Part shown: positions 1-7,570 of the stretch, one piece after another
Layout: each line of letters opens with the position of its first letter
How positions within the stretch are numbered: position 1 is the first letter of the stretch
Source of the DNA: Actinomycetes bacterium
GTDB lineage: Bacteria; Actinomycetota; Acidimicrobiia; Acidimicrobiales; Microtrichaceae
Length of the DNA stretch: 15,304 nt
Direction: 5' to 3'
NCBI GenBank assembly: GCA_023450775.1
Contig: JAEXGP010000151.1
Span: 1-15,304, forward strand
The notes under the pieces: model-generated
Database searches by the model: none
Told to the model about the DNA's origin: nothing
What the model saw: only the letters and a program-made list of their open reading frames with translations
Position numbers and translations under genes: made by a program

Positions 1-209
1 GCCTCACCCCATCCGACCTCGCGGTCCGCCGGGTTGGCCGGCGGACCCTTGCGCGACGGCGTCGCCCGCGACCAGACCGCGCTCACCGCCCGCTGCGCAG
101 CGAGCCCTGCCAGCAGGCCCGCGCCGGTGGAGACGAGTCGCCACCCCACCTTGGCCGCGGTGCTGTCGGGATCGGCGGCGGACGAACGGAAGCGCTGGAC
201 GGCGTGCAC
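1..209 (-). CDS. DUF4235 family small membrane protein, C-terminus cut by window edge
   Basis: The frame is open from a GTG at 209 to the window edge (69 codons), so the C-terminus is missing. The peptide carries the DUF4235 pattern: a KVGWRLVS start at residues 20-27, a Gly/Ala-rich hydrophobic stretch (GAGLLAGLAAQRAV, 29-42), a tryptophan (46), then PPANPADREVGWGE (56-69), which in this family leads into a second hydrophobic helix with the pattern EALxWA. The family is uncharacterised and usually a small one- or two-helix membrane protein. An in-frame TAG lies four codons upstream, so GTG at 209 is the earliest start and no ATG fits. A GGGTAG promoter element ends 9 nt before it and there is no convincing Shine-Dalgarno. 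The family call rests on remembered pattern. Overlapping frames on both strands are longer but read as Arg-rich nonsense. Confidence 0.8.
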   Translation of the reverse strand, partial: MHAVQRFRSSAADPDSTAAKVGWRLVSTGAGLLAGLAAQRAVSAVWSRATPSRKGPPANPADREVGWGE

Positions 210-218
210 GGACCGACG

Positions 219-245
219 CTACCCGTGACACGACCGCGGCAGACC
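219..245 (-). promoter_or_regulatory. SigB/SigF-like promoter of the DUF4235 gene
   Basis: On the minus strand GGTCT (245-241), a 16-nt spacer and GGGTAG (224-219) resemble the actinobacterial general-stress sigma consensus (GTTT-like -35, about 15-17 nt, GGGTAY). The arrangement is identical to the one upstream of the 67-aa gene at 13871. The -10 ends 9 nt before the GTG start, so the transcript would be almost leaderless. Promoter activity is inferred from pattern only. Confidence 0.55.
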
Positions 246-262
246 GACCGGCGGCGGGCTGA

Positions 263-310
263 CCCTGCCTCAGGCCGGCGGGCCGCCCCTGCCTCAGGCC
301 GGCGGGCCGG
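263..310. repeat. 24-bp tandem duplication spanning the stop codon of the PKD protein gene
   Basis: Two adjacent 24-bp units (263-286 and 287-310) differ only at their last base. The unit includes the TGA stop (294-296) of the minus-strand PKD gene. Because 24 is a multiple of three, the copy places a second in-frame stop 24 nt downstream. A GGCCGG-CGGG-CCGGCC hairpin (297-312) lies at the end of the coding sequence, but there is no T-run, so this is not a canonical terminator. Confidence 0.85.
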
Positions 311-3300
311 CCGTGAAGTCGTCGATCGACAGCACCACCGGCAGCAGCGTCGCCGTGCTCGACAGGTAGAGCTGGACGCCCACCGAGCCGGGCGCCTGGA
401 GCGCCGCGGAGGTGTCCGTCGCCTGCAACGTCCACGCCGCGGGCTCGGCCGCGCCGGCGACCCAGATCTTGGCGGCCAGCGCCGTCGTGCCCGTCCCCGT
501 CGTCTGCAGCTTCACCCGCAGCGCCTGGCCCGGCGAGTACGTGATGCCCGGCAGCGTGTTGATCACGGCCAGGTTCGCTTCGGTCCCACCGACCGTGCGG
601 CCCAGGATCGCCGTGATCGTGCCGTTCGAGTTGAATCGCAGCTTGATCCGGTAGTCGTTGTTGGTGCCGACCCGGCGCCCCAACACCGACACGTAGGTGC
701 CGGAGCCGGACGCTGCGGTGCCCAGCGACACCGTGGTGTCGACCACCGTGTTCGTCTGGTTGACGCCACCCAGGAACGCCGTGCGGCTCGCCCCGGCGGC
801 CGTGCCGCTCAGTCGCCCGACGCCGCCGCTCACCGAATAGTTGGCGGCGGTCCCGCCGGCGGTGCTCCACGCCCCGCCCAGATCGGCGGTGCCGAGGCCC
901 GAGGCGACGGTGCGGCCGAAGGCGTCGGCGGCGTACAGCGTCGGCGCCGGCGGGTTCGTCACGGACACGGACTGCGTCAGCGTGCCCGTGGCACCGTCGT
1001 CGTCGGTCACCGTCAGCGTGACCGTGTACGTGCCGGCCGCGGCGTACGGGTGGTTGACCGTCGCACCGGTGCCGGTGGTGCCGTCACCGAAGTTCCACGC
1101 GTGGCTCACGATCGTCCCGTCGGGATCGGTCGACGTCGAGTTGAACGCCACGTTCAGGTTCGACGGCGTCGCCGTGAACGACGCCGTCGGGGGCGTGTTC
1201 GCCGGCGGGTTCGACGTCGTCACCACCTGCGAGAAGGTGCCGGTGTCACCGTCGTCGTCGGTCACCGTCAGCGTGACGGTGTACGTGCCGGCCGCGGCGT
1301 ACGGGTGGTTGACCGTCGCACCGGTGCCGGTGGTGCCGTCGCCGAAGTTCCACGCGTGGCTCACGATCGTCCCGTCGGGATCGTTCGACGTCGAGTTGAA
1401 CGCCACGTTCAGGTTCGACGGGGTGGCCGTGAACGACGCCGTCGGCGCGATGTTCGGCGGCGGCGGACCGGCGGTCCGACCGGAGGCGTCGTAGTGGGCG
1501 GCGATCCGGGCCGCGGAGAGGGCCTGCGGGTAGATGGCCACCTCGTCGATCGAGGCCGTGATCGCCTCACGGGTCGGGGCGCTCGGCCAGCTCTGGGTGC
1601 GATCGCCGCCGATCCGCCAGTAGCCGTGGTACACCTGCGCCTCGGTGATCGAGGCATCCGCGTCGACGAGCACGCCGTCCACGTAGAGCCGCAGGCCGTC
1701 GGCACCGAGGGTGCCCACCAGGTGGTGCCAGTTGCCGTCGTTCAGGCCCGGGGCGCTGTTGACGGTGAGCCGGGCGGCGAAGTCGGGCCGCACACCGAAG
1801 TGCACGGTGCCGTCGTTCGTCATGTACAGCTTGCGGTCGGTCGTGTTGGCCGAGCTGCGACCGGTGCGGCTGTTGCCGAAGCCGACGATCTGGCCGCCGG
1901 TCGTCGTGGTCGTGTTCACCCACGCCTCGACCGAGAACGTCTGCGGGCCGCCGTCCCAGAAGTTGGGCTGCGCGGGAACCGTGTTGGTCGCCGACGTGCC
2001 GGCGAACGCAGTGGCCCGGTCGGCGTCGGTGACGATGGCGCCGGGCACGTTGCGAGCGGCGTCGGCCACCAGCGTCAGATCGTCGGAGCCGCCGGTGTCG
2101 AGCGCCGTCTGGCCCGAGGCCTCGCCCAACCGCCAGAAGTACGACGGGCTGTCGCTCCGGACCGCGGTCGCGTAGGGGCTGGCCGGGGGCGTGCCGGTCG
2201 GGATCGTCGCCGTGGTGGCGGCGCTCACGACCGTGTTGCCGACCGGGTCGGTGGCACGGATGCGGTACGTCTGGCTGCTGCCCGGAGGGGCGGTGCGGTC
2301 GATGAAGCCGAGCGGCGGTCGGGACCACCACACGGCGCCGCTGCGTGTGAAGGTGGTGAGCACCGTCGAGTTGGCCACGGTGGAGCCGCGGAGCACCTGG
2401 TAGGTTAGGCGGTCGTTGTCGCGGTCCCATCCGGAGGTCCAGCCCACCCGGACGGTGCCGGGCTCGACGGCCGTGACCGTCGGCTGGAGCTCGGCCGCAC
2501 CCTGGATCGGGTTGTTGTTGGGCGCCAGGCCGCGGCGGGCGAAGCGCACGAGACCCTGCTGGCCGGTGCCGTTGACCGACGGGAACTCGCCGCCCATGAG
2601 CACGTAGTCCTCGGTGCCCTCGACGGTCCACGCCGCCTGGTACGAGCCGGTGACGGTGCCGGCGGCCAGCGTGGGCAGCCAGTGCAGCATCTCCGACGAC
2701 GGGATGCCGTCGAAGGGCTGCCAGTTGGGGTACGGGCCGGCGGCGTTGGTGCGGCCGTAGGGCGAGGCGAACTTCGTGAAGGCCTGACCCCGCTGGTACT
2801 GGTCGGGCTGGTACTGCGGGTTGCCGCCGATCATCTCGCAGTCGTGGGAGTGGCCGGCGGTGTAGACGACGTCGCCGAGCACCTCCAGCCCGTAGTTGTC
2901 GCCGCGGCAGCCGTTGATCCACTTGATGGCGCCGGTCATCGGGTCGGCCGAGAACTCGCCCTCGAAGTTGGCCGTGGTGGCGCCGCCGCCGAAGTAGGCC
3001 CAGCCGACGCCGTAGATCGACTCGCCGTCCGTGGTCAGGTCCGAGATCTGGGTGTTGCTGCCGTAGTTCTGGATCGTCTGGTTGATCGCCCACGGCTGCA
3101 CCGAGCCGTTCGTGCCGTCGAGCGAGGCCATGCCCGGGTTGAAGGTGCCGTTCGGGCCGTCGAAGGCGCCGCCGACGATCACGCGGTTGCCGGGGGCGTA
3201 CGACGTCATCGACACGACGTCGCGGTTGACGGTCGGCGCCCACGCCTGCAGCGCACCGGTGGTGCCGTTGACGGCGGCGAGGCGGGAGCGGCCCTGGTTG

Positions 3301-3878
3301 CTGACGGCGGTGAAGGCACCGCCGATGTAGAGGTTTCCGTTCATGAACTCCAGGGCCGAGACCCGCGAGTTCACGTTGGGGTTGAAGTTGGTGACGACCG
3401 CGCCGGTGTTGGCGTCGAGGGCGACCAGGCGGTTGCGCGGCGTGTTCGTGACCGACGTGAAGTCGCCGCCGACGTAGATGCGGGTGCCGTCGGCCGACGC
3501 CTCGATCGCACGACCCTGGGCGTTGAGGCTGGCGTTCCAGGTGGTGATCAGCTGGCCGGTCTGCAGGTTGTACGCGAGGACGTTGGAGCGGGCGGTCTGG
3601 TTGGTCCCGGGCGCTGCGCCCGCCGGACGGGCCTGCGTGAACTGGCCCGTGACGTAGACGCGGTTGCCGACCACGACCTGGTCCCAGACCACGCCGTTGA
3701 CCTGCACGGTGGGCAGCGCGTCGGCGCTGACCGTCGCCGGCAGGAGCGGATCGTCCTCCGCCGTGTCGGCGGATGCGGGCGATGCACCGGCCGCGATCGC
3801 GACCACCGATCCCACCATTGCCGCGGCCACCAGCCGCGCCGTCGTGCGGACCCCACGTCCGCCCCTCGGCTGTCCCAT
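294..3878 (-). CDS. Secreted multidomain protein: beta-propeller, FN3, LamG, two PKD domains
   Basis: A 1194-aa exported protein if started at ATG 3878. That start has a GGGGAG Shine-Dalgarno about 7 nt upstream and gives a typical Sec signal: Arg-rich n-region, hydrophobic core VAAAMVGSVVAIAAGA, cleavage after ASA near residue 37. A start at 3908 would add ten residues before the signal. Domains, approximate residues: propeller-like repeats with recurring VGGDFTSV / IGGAFTAV motifs typical of DUF5122 delta-60 repeats (40-455); a fibronectin type III-like segment (463-562); a LamG/concanavalin domain with FSVEAWV, WHHLVGTL and LRLYVDG (570-796); two nearly identical PKD domains with WNFGDG and YTVTLTVTDDDG (806-888, 893-973); and a C-terminal beta-rich, possibly laminin-G-like domain (976-1194). 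These folds bind carbohydrate or protein at the cell surface. No catalytic domain and no LPxTG anchor are seen, so adhesion or polysaccharide binding is inference. No confident promoter was found. Confidence 0.9.
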   Translation of the reverse strand: MGQPRGGRGVRTTARLVAAAMVGSVVAIAAGASPASADTAEDDPLLPATVSADALPTVQVNGVVWDQVVVGNRVYVTGQFTQARPAGAAPGTNQTARSNVLAYNLQTGQLITTWNASLNAQGRAIEASADGTRIYVGGDFTSVTNTPRNRLVALDANTGAVVTNFNPNVNSRVSALEFMNGNLYIGGAFTAVSNQGRSRLAAVNGTTGALQAWAPTVNRDVVSMTSYAPGNRVIVGGAFDGPNGTFNPGMASLDGTNGSVQPWAINQTIQNYGSNTQISDLTTDGESIYGVGWAYFGGGATTANFEGEFSADPMTGAIKWINGCRGDNYGLEVLGDVVYTAGHSHDCEMIGGNPQYQPDQYQRGQAFTKFASPYGRTNAAGPYPNWQPFDGIPSSEMLHWLPTLAAGTVTGSYQAAWTVEGTEDYVLMGGEFPSVNGTGQQGLVRFARRGLAPNNNPIQGAAELQPTVTAVEPGTVRVGWTSGWDRDNDRLTYQVLRGSTVANSTVLTTFTRSGAVWWSRPPLGFIDRTAPPGSSQTYRIRATDPVGNTVVSAATTATIPTGTPPASPYATAVRSDSPSYFWRLGEASGQTALDTGGSDDLTLVADAARNVPGAIVTDADRATAFAGTSATNTVPAQPNFWDGGPQTFSVEAWVNTTTTTGGQIVGFGNSRTGRSSANTTDRKLYMTNDGTVHFGVRPDFAARLTVNSAPGLNDGNWHHLVGTLGADGLRLYVDGVLVDADASITEAQVYHGYWRIGGDRTQSWPSAPTREAITASIDEVAIYPQALSAARIAAHYDASGRTAGPPPPNIAPTASFTATPSNLNVAFNSTSNDPDGTIVSHAWNFGDGTTGTGATVNHPYAAAGTYTVTLTVTDDDGDTGTFSQVVTTSNPPANTPPTASFTATPSNLNVAFNSTSTDPDGTIVSHAWNFGDGTTGTGATVNHPYAAAGTYTVTLTVTDDDGATGTLTQSVSVTNPPAPTLYAADAFGRTVASGLGTADLGGAWSTAGGTAANYSVSGGVGRLSGTAAGASRTAFLGGVNQTNTVVDTTVSLGTAASGSGTYVSVLGRRVGTNNDYRIKLRFNSNGTITAILGRTVGGTEANLAVINTLPGITYSPGQALRVKLQTTGTGTTALAAKIWVAGAAEPAAWTLQATDTSAALQAPGSVGVQLYLSSTATLLPVVLSIDDFTAGPPA
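992..1190 (-). repeat. PKD repeat unit, second copy in protein order
   Basis: This roughly 199-bp block matches 1247-1445 at an offset of 255 bp (85 codons), with about five differences by eye. It encodes the second PKD domain. Synonymous as well as coding positions are conserved, which points to recent duplication or gene conversion rather than protein-level constraint alone. Confidence 0.85.
1247..1445 (-). repeat. PKD repeat unit, first copy in protein order
   Basis: This is the partner of 992-1190. It encodes the first PKD domain of the secreted protein. The near-identity of the two copies makes this stretch prone to collapse or expansion in short-read assembly, so the true domain number could differ. 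Confidence 0.85.
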
Positions 3879-3994
3879 CGATCGCTCCCCAGCCTCACGC
3901 GACGGCACGCGAGCCGCCGTCCTACCGGCGAGGGTACTGCTCGGACGACCGGTGGGAAATGGGGCACTTCACCCCGCCCGGACCCGAGCGCGGT

Positions 3995-4975
3995 TCAGCG
4001 TCCGGCGGCCGAGAGGGCCCGGTCGGCGACCTCGCCGAGCAGCGCCACGCGCCCCGGGATGTGCCCGTTGACCGGGAGGTTGCACGTGAGTCCGTCGACG
4101 CCGGACGCAGCGACCTCACCCAGGCGCTCGGCGACGGTGTCCGCGTCACCGACGATCAGCATCTGCTTCACCATGTCGATGACACCGTCGCCCCAGCCCT
4201 TGGCGGCGGCCATGGCGCGGAGGTCGTCGTCCAGCTCGGCCTCGCTGGGGGCGACCACGCAGCCGACGAGCACGGTCACCTTGATCTCCGACGGATCCCG
4301 ACCGAAGCGCTCGCAGTGCTCGGAGAGCACCGACAGCTTGTGCGGCACGTCCAGATCGCCGCGCATGCCCATGAGATTGGACTCGTCGGCGTACTGGGCG
4401 ACCATCCGCAGGGTCTTGCGCTCGCCGTTGCCGCCGATCATCAGCGGGATGCGAGACAGCGGCGCCGGCGAGTTGACCGCGTCGGTCACCGAGTAGTGCT
4501 CTCCCGACACGGTCGGACGCTCTCCCCGGAGCATCGGCGTGATGATCTGCAGGGCCTCGTCGAGCTTCTCGAACCGGTCGGAGAACGTGCCGAACTCGAA
4601 GCCGAGCGAGTCGTGCTCGAGCTCGAACCAGCCGGCGCCGATGCCGAGGGTGGCCCGGCCGCCCGACACGTGGTCCAGCGTGGTGATCGTCTTGGCCAGC
4701 AGCGCCGGGTTCCGGTACGTGTTGCCGGTGACCAGCGCCGACAGCCGCACCCGGCTCGTGTGCTGCGCCAGTGCCGCGAGCGTGGTGTAGCACTCGAGCA
4801 TGGGCTCGTCGGGCTCGCCGATGCCGGGCAGTTGGTAGAAGTGGTCCATCACCATGACCCGGTCGAAGCCGGCGTCCTCGGCCTCCTTCGCCTGGGCGAC
4901 GACCGTGCCGAACAGGTCGGCCGGCGCGGTGTCGGGATAGGTGAAGTTCGGGATCTGGTAGCTGAGCCGGGTCAT
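3995..4975 (-). CDS. LLM class F420-dependent oxidoreductase (TIGR03560-like)
   Basis: A 326-aa bacterial-luciferase-fold (TIM barrel) oxidoreductase, expected to transfer hydride to or from the deazaflavin coenzyme F420 in the cytosol. The N-terminus reads LSYQIPNFTYPD. Family landmarks follow: EAEDAGFDRVMVMDHF with the conserved barrel Asp-His, the TGNTYRNPALLAKTITTLDHVSGGR segment, the GIGAGWFELEH loop, and IPLMIGGNGERKTLRM. This layout fits the Rv1855c/TIGR03560 subgroup, whose substrates are unknown. ATG 4975 was chosen because GGAGG sits 6 nt upstream and homology begins right there; the frame stays open far upstream only because of high GC. The small HNH gene lies 53 bp upstream on the same strand, so co-transcription is likely. 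Substrate cannot be assigned. Confidence 0.9.
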   Translation of the reverse strand: MTRLSYQIPNFTYPDTAPADLFGTVVAQAKEAEDAGFDRVMVMDHFYQLPGIGEPDEPMLECYTTLAALAQHTSRVRLSALVTGNTYRNPALLAKTITTLDHVSGGRATLGIGAGWFELEHDSLGFEFGTFSDRFEKLDEALQIITPMLRGERPTVSGEHYSVTDAVNSPAPLSRIPLMIGGNGERKTLRMVAQYADESNLMGMRGDLDVPHKLSVLSEHCERFGRDPSEIKVTVLVGCVVAPSEAELDDDLRAMAAAKGWGDGVIDMVKQMLIVGDADTVAERLGEVAASGVDGLTCNLPVNGHIPGRVALLGEVADRALSAAGR

Positions 4976-5028
4976 CGCGGGCCTCCGTCGTGGGCGATCC
5001 CCCGGAGTCTGGCGCGGCGACGGCCCGC

Positions 5029-5379
5029 TCAGGTCGCCGGGCCGACCAACGAGGTGCGGATCTCGTGGTGGCGCAGCAGGAACGTCCGCTCGTCCAGGCG
5101 CTTGCGGCGCATCCAGCCCGTGACCTCGTCGTTGCACTTGCTCGCGTTGCACGACCGGCACGCCGGAACCACGTTCTCGATCGTGTAGCGGCCACCCCGG
5201 GAGATGGCGAGCACGCAGTCCCGCTGCAATGGCCGGTCCGTGGCGGCGCAGTAGGCGCAGCCGCCCCACGCCTCGACGAGCAGGGCCCACTGCTCGTCGG
5301 TCAGGTCGTGGTCGCGTGACGCGATGCGACGCTGGCGCTTGCGAGCGGCGCGAGCACGTCGGCTGCGGTTCACGGCCAT
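5029..5379 (-). CDS. Small HNH-fold protein with an altered catalytic motif
   Basis: A 116-aa protein beginning MAVNRSRRARAARKRQ, a strongly basic N-terminus suited to nucleic-acid binding. Zinc-knuckle cysteines are at C41/C44 (CAYC) and C74/C77 (CRSC), with N69 and N78 in the usual HNH places (RGGRYTIENVVPACRSCN). In active members the first beta-strand normally reads DH at the general base; here it reads D54-C55 (QRDCVLAISRGG), so the key histidine appears to be cysteine. The protein may be non-cleaving or atypical. ATG 5379 is preferred; an in-frame start at 5439 would add twenty residues without family character. No strong Shine-Dalgarno is visible. A TACGAT hexamer ends 6 nt before the ATG, so a leaderless transcript is possible. 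The LLM oxidoreductase lies downstream on the same strand. Confidence 0.8.
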   Translation of the reverse strand: MAVNRSRRARAARKRQRRIASRDHDLTDEQWALLVEAWGGCAYCAATDRPLQRDCVLAISRGGRYTIENVVPACRSCNASKCNDEVTGWMRRKRLDERTFLLRHHEIRTSLVGPAT

Positions 5380-5491
5380 CCCGGGATCGTACGGACGGCC
5401 GCCGCACGCGGCGCGGACTGATCCGAGGGCGCCGGGCACGGCGCGCTACGTGGCAGGTCATACACTTTCCGTGACTGTCAGACTGTTTCCC

Positions 5492-5497
5492 TACGCT
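5492..5497 (+). promoter_or_regulatory. Putative -10 of the DUF222-HNH gene
   Basis: TACGCT fits the TANNNT actinobacterial -10 pattern and ends 7 nt before the ATG at 5505, so transcription would start at or next to the start codon. No Shine-Dalgarno is visible, which agrees with a leaderless mRNA. No convincing -35 was found. The region just upstream (5471-5488) contains a GACTGT direct repeat of unknown role. Confidence 0.45.
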
Positions 5498-5498
5498 G

Positions 5499-5514
5499 TC
5501 GAACATGAGTTCGA
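5499..5514 (+). promoter_or_regulatory. LexA (SOS) box overlapping a start codon
   Basis: TCGAACATGAGTTCGA is a perfect inverted repeat (TCGAAC-N4-GTTCGA) and matches the mycobacterial/actinobacterial LexA box at all twelve fixed positions. Its 4-nt spacer holds the ATG of the DUF222-HNH gene. It lies just downstream of a TACGCT -10, so bound LexA would cover the predicted transcription start. Strong DNA-damage control of the gene follows as inference. Confidence 0.85.
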
Positions 5515-6956
5515 TCGGCGGAGGTGACGGCGGCGACCGTGGTGACGGCGGCGAAGGCGGTGCCCCTGGAGGAGGTGGTGCCGCGGACCGTGATGATGGC
5601 GACGCTGTCAGTGAGGGCACTCGCGGGTTGGGGTTCGGGGAGCCGGTGATCACGGTGCCCGCGACGGCGCGGGCGGCGATCGACGCGGTGGCCGAGCTCA
5701 CCGGCGGCGATCTGCGGGGGGTGGGCGACGATGCCCTGTTGGGGTTGTTCGACGGCTTGGAGGTGCTGGATCGGGTGTTCCACTCGGCCCGGTTCCAGCT
5801 CCTCGCCGAGCTCGACGCGAGGTCGCTCACGGACCGCCGGTTGGGCCACGTCACCGCGAACGAAGCCGGTTGGCGTCACGGCGCCAACCCGAAGCGCGTC
5901 AAGAGCGACCTGGCGACGGCGAACACGCTGCGTCAGCACCAACCGAAGCTCGCCGCCGCCCTCGCGCACGGTGAGGTCGCGGTCGACCGTGTCCGCGAGG
6001 TGTGCCGGAGCGTCAACGAACGGAACCGCCACGCGCTCGAAGGCGCCCAGGACGCGCTCATCGACCTGTGCCGATCGCGGTCCACGTTCCGCCAGTTCAC
6101 CCGGGACGTCGAACAACTCGCCCGCCTCGCCGACACCGACGGGACCGAACCACCGAAGCCCCGCAACCACGGGAAGCTGGAGCTCGACGGCGACCGCGTC
6201 ACCGCCACCTTCGACCTCTACGGCGCCGACGCCATGGCGTTCGCCGAACGCGTCGGAGCAGAAGCCGACCGGCTGTTCCGCCAACACACCCACGCCGCAA
6301 CGCTGTGCCTCGACCTCCTCACGCCACCACGCTCGGAGTTGCTCGCCCGGGCGTTCCTGAACCTGGTCGAACGCGGCGCCGGCGACCGCAATCGCGGCCG
6401 GCTCGGCCCGACGGCGGACATCTCCATCGTCGTCGACGTCGACCGCGACACCGTCGGCGACCTCTTCGCCGACGGTGTGCTGCTCCCGGGCAAGGGTGCT
6501 CCGGTCGACTGGTCGAAGAAGGCCCTGGATCTCGCCGGTGCGACGCTGCGGTACGCGTCACACGAATGGGAACTGCTGACCTGCGATGCCGAGTACACGT
6601 GGGTCATCAAGGACGCCGGCGGCCACCCCGTCGCCTGCCAGCACGGCGAACGCCACGCCAGCCGCCAACAACGCCGCAACCTCGAGTTCCGAGACGGACG
6701 TTGCTGCTTCCCCGGATGCGACACCACCCCCAACTGGTGCGATGCCCACCACGTCCACCACTACGGCGACGGCGGACCCACCGATCTCTGCAACCTTGCG
6801 CTGCTCTGCCGCCGCCACCACGGAGTGATCCACCGGCGTGGCTGGTCCATGAAGGCCAACACCACACCCGGTGACGGCGAGGGGTTCTTCACGATCACCA
6901 CGCCGACGGGCACCCTGCTGCACACGCAGCATCAACGACCACCCGCACCCGTCTGA
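5505..6956 (+). CDS. DUF222 / 13E12-type HNH endonuclease-like protein, SOS-controlled
   Basis: A 483-aa protein. A Gly/Asp-rich N-terminal tail (1-45) is followed by a long helical DUF222 region (about 50-330) with FHSARFQLLAELDAR and the conserved LAAALAHGEVAVDRVREV motif, then a C-terminal HNH nuclease domain: zinc cysteines around C400-C405 (CCFPGC), DAHHVHH (413-419), N430, C435 and RRHH (436-439). All HNH residues are present, so nuclease activity is plausible, though the family is biochemically poorly defined. DUF222-HNH proteins are abundant in actinobacteria and include the REP13E12 family of Mycobacterium tuberculosis, for which LexA boxes have been reported. The start lies in the LexA box spacer, so DNA-damage induction is expected. 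No recombinase or inverted repeats flank it, so present mobility is unsupported. It converges on the SRPBCC operon. Confidence 0.92.
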   Translation: MSSIGGGDGGDRGDGGEGGAPGGGGAADRDDGDAVSEGTRGLGFGEPVITVPATARAAIDAVAELTGGDLRGVGDDALLGLFDGLEVLDRVFHSARFQLLAELDARSLTDRRLGHVTANEAGWRHGANPKRVKSDLATANTLRQHQPKLAAALAHGEVAVDRVREVCRSVNERNRHALEGAQDALIDLCRSRSTFRQFTRDVEQLARLADTDGTEPPKPRNHGKLELDGDRVTATFDLYGADAMAFAERVGAEADRLFRQHTHAATLCLDLLTPPRSELLARAFLNLVERGAGDRNRGRLGPTADISIVVDVDRDTVGDLFADGVLLPGKGAPVDWSKKALDLAGATLRYASHEWELLTCDAEYTWVIKDAGGHPVACQHGERHASRQQRRNLEFRDGRCCFPGCDTTPNWCDAHHVHHYGDGGPTDLCNLALLCRRHHGVIHRRGWSMKANTTPGDGEGFFTITTPTGTLLHTQHQRPPAPV

Positions 6957-7024
6957 GCACGGGACCGACACGGACCAGCCCGCCGATCCTTCCCCGAGCT
7001 GAGCGAACCGAGCAGTGCCGACCA

Positions 7025-7042
7025 CCCGCGTCCCGACGCGGG
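7025..7042. terminator. Hairpin between convergent genes
   Basis: CCCGCGTC-CC-GACGCGGG is a perfect 8-bp inverted repeat with a 2-nt centre (realistically 7 bp with a 4-nt loop). It lies between the stops of the DUF222-HNH gene (6956) and the SRPBCC gene (7073). There is no T-run. A bidirectional, U-less actinobacterial terminator is the likeliest reading. Confidence 0.45.
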
Positions 7043-7072
7043 CACCCCCGCGTCCAGGGCCGGGCGGCAGGC

Positions 7073-7570
7073 TCAGGCGGGCGTGCCGGCGAGCACCTCG
7101 TCGATCTGCGCGACCACCATGCACATGCCCTCCTCGACGCCCATGGCGAGCACCTGCTCCATGCCCTCCAGCGAGTCGAAGTGGGTCTGGACCGCCATCA
7201 CGGTGCCACCGCCGTCGGCGTCGGCGAACGTGACGACCATGACGGTCATGGCGTTCCCGTCGTTCGGGCGACCGTTCTCGTCGACGTCCGCGTCGCGCAG
7301 CTCCAGCCGGTGGGGCGGGTCGGCGAGGAGGACCTCCCACGTGCTGTCGTGGCGCTCACCCCCGTCGCCGGCCATGGAGAAGTCGATCCGCCCGCCAGTG
7401 CGCAGGTCGTGGTCGGCGACGGTGACCGGGTACCCCGGGGGACCCCACCACCGCTCGAACTGCCGGGGGTCGTCCCACAGCTGCCACGCCCGTTCGACGG
7501 TGGCATCCAGGTGGGCCCTGATCGTCATGGTCAGGGCCTCGGGATCCTTCTCGACGCTGGTCACGCTCAT
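7073..7570 (-). CDS. SRPBCC (AHSA1-like) domain protein
   Basis: A 165-aa cytosolic protein of the START/Bet v 1 fold. Landmarks of the AHSA1 (activator of Hsp90 ATPase C-terminal domain-like) subgroup are an early basic beta-strand (TMTIRAHLDATVERAWQLW), the signature FERWWGPPGYPVTV (about residues 38-51), GGRIDFSM, and the long C-terminal helix MEQVLAMGVEEGM. The fold binds small hydrophobic ligands or acts as a chaperone cofactor, and bacterial members have no single known function. The start overlaps the stop of the upstream ArsR-type regulator as ATGA (7567-7570), and GGAGG lies 6 nt before it, so the two are translationally coupled. This regulator/SRPBCC pairing is common in actinobacteria. 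The protein may respond to the same stimulus as the regulator, but the ligand is unknown. Confidence 0.9.
   Translation of the reverse strand: MSVTSVEKDPEALTMTIRAHLDATVERAWQLWDDPRQFERWWGPPGYPVTVADHDLRTGGRIDFSMAGDGGERHDSTWEVLLADPPHRLELRDADVDENGRPNDGNAMTVMVVTFADADGGGTVMAVQTHFDSLEGMEQVLAMGVEEGMCMVVAQIDEVLAGTPA

Noticed and set aside
4..870. Minus-strand frame of 288 codons at the left edge
   Set aside because: Overlaps the C-terminus of the PKD protein and the DUF4235 gene in another frame; composition is Arg/Gly-rich and no family is recognisable.
992..1445. Direct repeats considered as a CRISPR-like or mobile element
   Set aside because: The units encode in-frame PKD domains. There are no short regular repeats with unique spacers.
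1528..1533. GGGTAG hexamer inside the PKD gene region
   Set aside because: Lies antisense within coding sequence with no start codon or gene downstream; taken as chance.
204..2408. Long plus-strand reading frame (about 734 codons) opposite the PKD gene
   Set aside because: Arg/Gly/Val-rich translation with no domain signature. It is antisense to a protein with clear signal peptide, LamG and PKD motifs; high GC keeps shadow frames open.
3880..3994. Possible promoter of the PKD gene (TACCCT and TAGGAC hexamers on the minus strand)
   Set aside because: No matching -35 and several equally weak candidates, so no promoter is called.
5380..5504. Control of the minus-strand HNH gene by the same LexA box
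   Set aside because: The box is about 120 bp from that gene's start and no promoter near the box faces that way convincingly.
5505..6956. DUF222-HNH gene as part of an intact mobile element or intron
   Set aside because: No recombinase, terminal repeats, att-like duplications or intron structure around it; flanks are ordinary genes.
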